A stretch of 7,949 nt of DNA from assembly GCA_017502965.1 (NCBI GenBank), contig JAFVTZ010000159.1, forward strand, positions 1-7,949, written 5' to 3'. The stretch is from Clostridia bacterium (GTDB taxonomy: Bacteria; Bacillota; Clostridia; Oscillospirales; Acutalibacteraceae). This document shows, one piece after another, positions 1 through 6,200 of this stretch. Each line of letters begins with the position of its first letter. Position 1 is the stretch's first letter. A program made the translations under genes and the position numbers. The notes under the pieces are model-generated. The model searched no databases and was not told where the DNA came from. It was given only the letters and a program-made list of their open reading frames with translations.

Positions 1-73
1 ATAAAATACAAAAAGTAAATGCGATAAAAACATTAAAATAAATTTAAAATTAGTTATATTAAAACTTGCTTTT

Positions 74-101
74 TTGGTCGAAATGAGGTATTATGTATAA
101 T
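74..101 (+). promoter_or_regulatory. Putative sigma-A promoter of the protease gene
   Basis: A perfect -10 hexamer, TATAAT, lies at 96-101. Sixteen bases upstream, at 74-79, is TTGGTC, which keeps the TTG of a -35 box but is otherwise weak. A TG dinucleotide touches the -10 directly at 94-95, so it is one base out of register for a canonical extended -10. Transcription would start near 107-110 and give a leader of about 45-50 bases. The -10 is convincing. The -35 is tentative in such AT-rich DNA. Confidence 0.5.
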
Positions 102-136
102 GAATATGTATGCTTTGACTATTTAGTGTATTAAAG

Positions 137-142
137 AAGGAG
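137..142 (+). promoter_or_regulatory. Ribosome binding site of the protease gene
   Basis: AAGGAG, a strong match to the anti-Shine-Dalgarno sequence, lies 13 bases before the ATG at 156. That spacing is longer than the usual 5-9. The next in-frame ATG, at 168, would be 25 bases away, which is too far. No in-frame GTG or TTG sits closer, so 156 is the best start. It also gives a textbook signal peptide (MRKK..., then a hydrophobic core). Confidence 0.7.
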
Positions 143-155
143 AAAAGTAAAACCG

Positions 156-257
156 ATGAGGAAAAAAATGCTTTTTAAGAGATGCAGAAGTGCTCTGGCA
201 ACCTTTACAGTGGCGGCTCTTTTAATGGGGGCTATTGCTGTACCGAGCGTAGGAGCA
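156..257 (+). other. Signal peptide (residues 1-34)
   Basis: The N-terminus is basic (MRKK, then KRCR). A hydrophobic core follows at about residues 13-29, then a small-residue end with Val32-Gly33-Ala34, fitting type I signal peptidase cleavage before Glu35. No lipobox cysteine is present: Cys10 lies ahead of the core. The protein is therefore exported through Sec as a non-lipoprotein. Confidence 0.85.
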
Positions 258-3200
258 GAAAAAATCGATTCTGAATACAACGCTTCTTACATCCAGAAAC
301 TTGAGGGTATAAAGAACGATTACTCGCAGTATCTTGATGATTCTGTTGTGTTCAAACTTCCCGATAATGTTAAGGCTCAGGACGAGATATCAGTAATAGT
401 TACTGTTGATACAACAACTATTATGGATGCTTACGAGGGCACAGATAAAACTATGTCTTTTATGGACTATGCCGTAAGTAGTGACGATTCGGTTAAAATC
501 AGAAAAGATATAGCAAACCAGAAATCGCAGGTTCTGTCTTCTCTTGACGATTTGGATATTTCCTATACCACTGGTGAGGATTACTCAACGGTTCTCAGCG
601 TTTTTGAACTTGTTATCAAGGCGGCAGATTTTGCAAAAACCTGCAAAGCCTTAGGAAAAGGTATGGATGTTATAGTAGGTGAGGTTTACGAGCCTGCTAA
701 AACCGAACTTGTTGAGAATAAGGTAAATGTTTTTGATACAGGTATTTTTGACAGTTCCGATGCGGGATATGACGGCTCAGGAATGGTTGTTGCTGTATTG
801 GATACAGGTCTTGACTCAAACCATACTGCTTTTTCACCCAAGAATTTCAGTTCCAAAAACTTAGGTCTTACTTATGACGATGTTGCGGCTGTTATTGAAG
901 ATACCGCCGCAAGCGAGCAGTTGGAAGGTCTTACTGTTGACGATGTTTACATAAACGATAAAGTTCCTTTCGGTTTTGACTATGCTGACAGTGACCCAGA
1001 TGTTTATTCAACACACAATAACCACGGTACTCACGTTTCGGGTGTTATCGTAGGTAATGACGATACTATCCGCGGTGTTGCTCCCAATGCGCAACTTGTA
1101 TCTATGAAAATTTTCTCAGATGTTGTTGATACAGCGAGAACTGCATGGATACTTGCCGCACTTGAAGACTGTGTTGTTTTGGGCGTTGATGTTATCAATA
1201 TGTCTATCGGTACTGCCTGCGGTTTCAGCCGTGCAACAGACGAAGAATCGGTAGACGGTATTTACGATAAAATTCGTGATGCGGGAATAAGTATGGTTGT
1301 TGCCGCTTCAAACAGTTTCAGTTCTGCATACGGCTCTGAATCAAACGGTAACCTCGGTCTTACCTCTAATCCTGACACCGGTACAGTAGGTTCTCCTTCT
1401 ACCTACGAGGGTGTTATGTCGGTTGCATCGATAAGCGGTGTTGAAACTCCTTATATAAAATATGGCGATACAATTATCTATTTTACAGAATCCACCAACT
1501 CTGCCGCAGAAGAAAATCATTTCTTTGATACTCTTTTAGATGACGAAGATTCTGCAAAACTTGAATATGTGCTGATTCCCGGTGTCGGAAGAAGTGCTGA
1601 CTACACAGGAATAAATGTCAAAGGCAAAATTGCTTTGGTTCGCCGTGGTTCTAACACCTTTGAAGAAAAGGCGATTATAGCCGAAGAGCAAGGCGCGGCA
1701 GGTATTATTATATATAATAATGTGTCGGGCGATATTAAAATGAATGTCGGCGATGCAAAACTTGCAGTTTGCTCTATTTCTCAGGATGACGGTGAAATGC
1801 TTGCAAAGAAGGGTAAGGGAACCCTGAAAATCAGCCGCAAGCAAACCTCAGGTCCCTTCATTTCGGACTTCTCTTCCTGGGGTCCTACTCCTGACCTTCG
1901 GATTAAACCTGAAATTACTGCACACGGCGGCAGTATTCTTTCTTCGGTTACAGGCGGCGGATATGACCGTTTATCAGGTACATCAATGGCTTGCCCGAAC
2001 CTTGCAGGTGTTGTTATACTGCTCAGACAATATGTTGTAGAGAATTTCCCCAAGATTGCAAAAGACAATGTGAAAGTAAACCGTATGGTTAACTCTCTTA
2101 TGATGTCTACTGCAGATATAGCACTTAACACAAACGGTTTGCCTTATTCTGTAAGAAAGCAGGGTGCAGGTCTTGCAAATCTTACAAGTTCTGTAAAAAC
2201 CTCTGCTTATATTAAAGCATTCGATGTTGACGGCAAAGAGGCTGACAAGGCAAAACTCGAACTCGGTGACGACCCTGAAAAAACAGGTGTCTATGAGATG
2301 ACCTTTGCCATTAACAATTTCGGCAAAAGAAAACTCAAATACGATATCGGCGCTTATGTTATGACCGAGGGTGTCAGCGAAACAAAGACAAATGCCGGTG
2401 AAACCACAGTTACCGAAGAAGCCCGTATCCTTGACGGTGCAAAGGTTGAGGTTGTTTCTGTCAAAGGCGGAAAGTTAAGCGGAACAAAGGTTAAAGTAGC
2501 CGCAGGCAAAGAAGCCAAGGTAACTGTAAGAATAACCCTCAGCAAGAAAGATAAGAAATATCTTGATAAATCTTTTGAAAACGGTATGTATGTTGAAGGT
2601 TTCATCACCTTAACTGCAAAATCAGGCACAAAGGTAGACCTTAATGTACCATATCTCGCTTACTATGGCGACTGGACACGGGCTCCTTTATTCGACCTTA
2701 CTTATTATGATACCAATGCCGATGAATTGGATGACGGTATTGACATTGAAGATAAGGTTATGGCAGATGCCTATGCAACCCGTCCTGTAGGTGGAGTGAG
2801 CGAAGATTATGTAAGTTTCCTCGGCTCATACTACTTCTTGCAAGACCCTGACGATATGGTAATTTCGGCTAATGAGAATTATGTCGCGTTATCAAATCAG
2901 GAAGGAACAATACATTCGCTCCGATTTGTCTGGGCAGGTATGCTGAGAAATGCCGCTAAGATAGAAATATCTATTACAGACGATACTACGGGTGAAGTTA
3001 TTTTCGAGAAGGAAGAAAAGGATATCCGCAAGTCTTACAGCGACGGTGGTGCTTCTATCTATCCTTCAAATGTAAAGATAGAGTTTGATACCTCTGAATA
3101 TAACCTTGAAAACAACAGTGAGTATACGGTTAAACTTGTGGGTTATGTGGATTACGGTGACGGCGGACTTAAAACCAACCTCAATAATGTGTTCGAGTTC

Positions 3201-6200
3201 CCGCTTGTGGCTGACTTTGAGGCTCCTACAGTAACTAATGTTGAATATTATTATAAATATGACAAAACATTGAAGAAAAACCGTCTTTATGCGGATGTTA
3301 TGATTTACGATAACCATTATGCAATGTGTTCGCAGATAGGTTATGTAACCGAGGAAGCAGACGAAGAAGGTAATATGGCGCCTGCGCTCAAAAATTTTGA
3401 GCAGTATATGACCCCTGTTTATTCAGAGCGTAACAGCACAACCAAAGTTACCTATGAACTTACAGACTATCTGTTTGATATCAAGAACAATGCTACAAGT
3501 AAGAACTGCTTTGTAATAACCGCTTATGACTATGCGCTCAACTATGCAACCTATGAAATAGGTCTTCCTGATAATTTCTCAGATTTCTATTTTGACGGTC
3601 TTGAAGAGGGAATAACCTTAAGCCCCAACGAGGTAATTTCATTAGAACCTGTTGTAACTCCTGCTACAGAGTGGGCAGAACTTCTCAACTTCTCATCTTC
3701 TAAACCCAGTGTTGCAAGAGTTGTAAATAACAAGTTGGTTGCTGTGTCTTCAGGTAGTGCTATTATCAAGGCTCAGGACCCGACAACCAATAAGAGTGTT
3801 ACATTTAATGTGACCGTTCTCGGTGAAGATGATGACGGTTACAGAAGATATGACAAACCTGTAGCAGATGTTTTCACCCTTGACGGTTATGAAACCACCA
3901 AGGCTTATTACATCCTTGAAAACAAGGATAAAGATATTGGCGATACAGGAAATAACAACCATTTCGAAGGAAATTACAAATTAAAGATGTATCCTTCCGA
4001 AACAGTGGCTCTCAGATACTCTCTGGATGCTTATTTCCCGAAAGACACAACCGTTGAGTTTGAAAGCAGTAACGAAAGCATTGTAAAGGTAGATGCAGGC
4101 GGAGTTGTAACCGCTGTTGCAGAAGGTTTTGCTTCGGTAACTGTTAAAGTTCTGCTAGACGAACAGAGTACCTATTACTCAGAAACCGTTTCGGTTGAGG
4201 TTAAAGACCCTTATGTTACAACGGGTGCTATCCTCTCTCATTATTACGGTAACGGCGGACTTGTTGATATCCCGAAAGACCTTTCTCTCACAGAAATAGG
4301 AAACTTTGCGTTCTCAAACTTTGAGTATATAATGAAAACCCCTGAGGAACTCGCTATTGATGATAAGGAAACTTCAAAAGCGTGGTACATAGGTGATAGC
4401 ACAATTACCAAAGTTGTAATTCCTGAGGGTGTCAAGAAGATCGGTTCTTATGCTTTTGCAAACCTGACAGCACTTGAAGAGGTTGTTCTTCCGTCCTCTC
4501 TTGAAGCTATTGAATACGGCGCATTTGTGGGCTGTACCTCTTTGCAGAAGATTACTTTCAGCGATAAGAATAACCTTATAATCATAAACCAGAATGCGTT
4601 TGAAAACTGCGACCTTCGCGGCACTCTGAAATTCCCGTCTATTTGCGTTATTTCGGATTATGCATTTGCAGGCAACCAGAAACTTGAAGGCATAGAACTC
4701 GGAAAGTCACTCCTTTCTGTCGGTCAGTATGCATTTGCAGCTTGTAAGAAACTTAAAGATGTTACTATTAAGGCTGATAAGGTCAAATACGGCGCTTATG
4801 CATTCACAGACTGCGAATCTTTGAAAGAATTCTATGTAAATTCAGCAGTATTGCCTGAAGGTATGTTCTACGAATGTGAAGAAATGAAATCGGTAAAAAT
4901 CGGTCCCGATGTAAACGATATCGGCGTATTTGCATTCAGAGATACAAAGATTGAAAAGTTCGAAATTGAAAAGGGCAATAAAACATATAAAACAGGCAAA
5001 AATGACTATATTGTTTCTGCTAAAGGTGATAAACTGATAGCGGTTTCTCCGCTCGTTAAGGGTGAGTTTACAGAGGCCAGTGCTGGCGGCAAGAAGATTA
5101 AAGAAATTTCGAAGGGTGCGTTTTCCAGCAACCAGAAAATCACTTCGGTTGTACTTCCGAATGTCAAGGTTATCGGGGAATACGGTCTGGCTTCAAATGA
5201 GAGTTTAGTATCGGTTAAACTCGGAAAACTTGAAACTATCGGTGAGTATGCTTTCTTTGAAACCGCTATCACCGAAATGCCCCAGTTTACTGATAAAACC
5301 AAGATCGGAAAATATGCTTTCTCGCATACAAAACTCACCTCTGTCAATATCCCCGACAAAATGGAGATAGAAGAGGGTACTTTCAGCGAGTGCACAGAAC
5401 TCAATTCTGTAGTTATCGGTAATAAGGTAAAAATCGGCAAATATGCTTTCAGCCTGAATAAAGATATTGCCTTTAAGGTTGAAACTTATTACGAAGGAGA
5501 TAAGAAACTTTTCCGTTATGTTTTCTCTTCACCTCTGAAAGCACTGACTATCGGTGACGATGCTGTTATCGGTGAAAGCGCTTTCTCCAATGCGGCAAGC
5601 CTTGAAAGTGTTACTCTTGGTGCTAATGCCCAGCTTGAAAAAATGGCGTTCTATAACACCTCAAGTCTTAAATATATTGACCTTTCGAAAGCAAAGAAAA
5701 TCGGTGATTATGCCGTTTCGGGTGATGTGTATTATGCTTGCCTCGATGAAAATATGACCGTTGCTGCGGTTAATTCTCAAGGGTATTGCAGATACACTTA
5801 CCACGGACCTCTCGTAGAAAATATTGATGTTTCTTCGGCTGAGAGTATCGGTGAGTATGCTTTCTCATACTGCAGAAAGTTAGTTAATGTTAAACTTAAC
5901 AGCAAAATTGATGAAATTCCTCAGTATGCTTTTGCAGGATGCGATTCTCTTAAGAATATAAACCTTGAGGCAGTTAAGACAATCGGGGATTACGCATTTA
6001 TGGAATGCGGACTCGAAAAGGTTGATATTTCGGGCGCAAACACCGTAGGCGAGTATGCATTCGTTTCAAATAAGAAACTCGCAAGCGTTAAATTCGGCGA
6101 AAAGACCGAAGATATCGGCGAAGGCAGTTTCTCTTACTGCGAACCGCTTAATAATATTGAAAACCTTAGATTTGTTAAGAATATAGGCGATTATGCATTT

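Larger units (their letters stand above)
1..155. other. AT-rich upstream intergenic region
   Basis: This is strongly AT-rich non-coding sequence ahead of the large protease gene. I see no open frame of useful length on either strand, no tRNA and no clear terminator hairpin from an upstream gene. The only supportable signals are the promoter-like hexamers around 74-101 and the Shine-Dalgarno at 137-142. The upstream neighbour lies outside the window. Confidence 0.7.

Noticed and set aside
55..60. TATATT as an alternative -10 box upstream of 74-101
   Set aside because: No -35-like hexamer lies at the right distance, and TATAAT at 96-101 is a better match nearer the gene.
1704..1721. An 18-base perfect AT palindrome (ATTATTATA/TATAATAAT)
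   Set aside because: It codes Ile-Ile-Tyr-Asn-Asn, the conserved beta strand of the PA domain. A/T-only codons for these residues produce the palindrome easily, and it has no loop or GC pairs.
5006..5440. A 144-codon open frame on the - strand inside the repeat array
   Set aside because: It is a shadow of the LRR region. Its own serine/isoleucine periodicity simply mirrors the repeat codons on the other strand.
5554..5757. A 67-codon + strand frame inside the protease gene
   Set aside because: It is an out-of-frame overlap with well-supported LRR coding sequence, with no ribosome binding site or domain.
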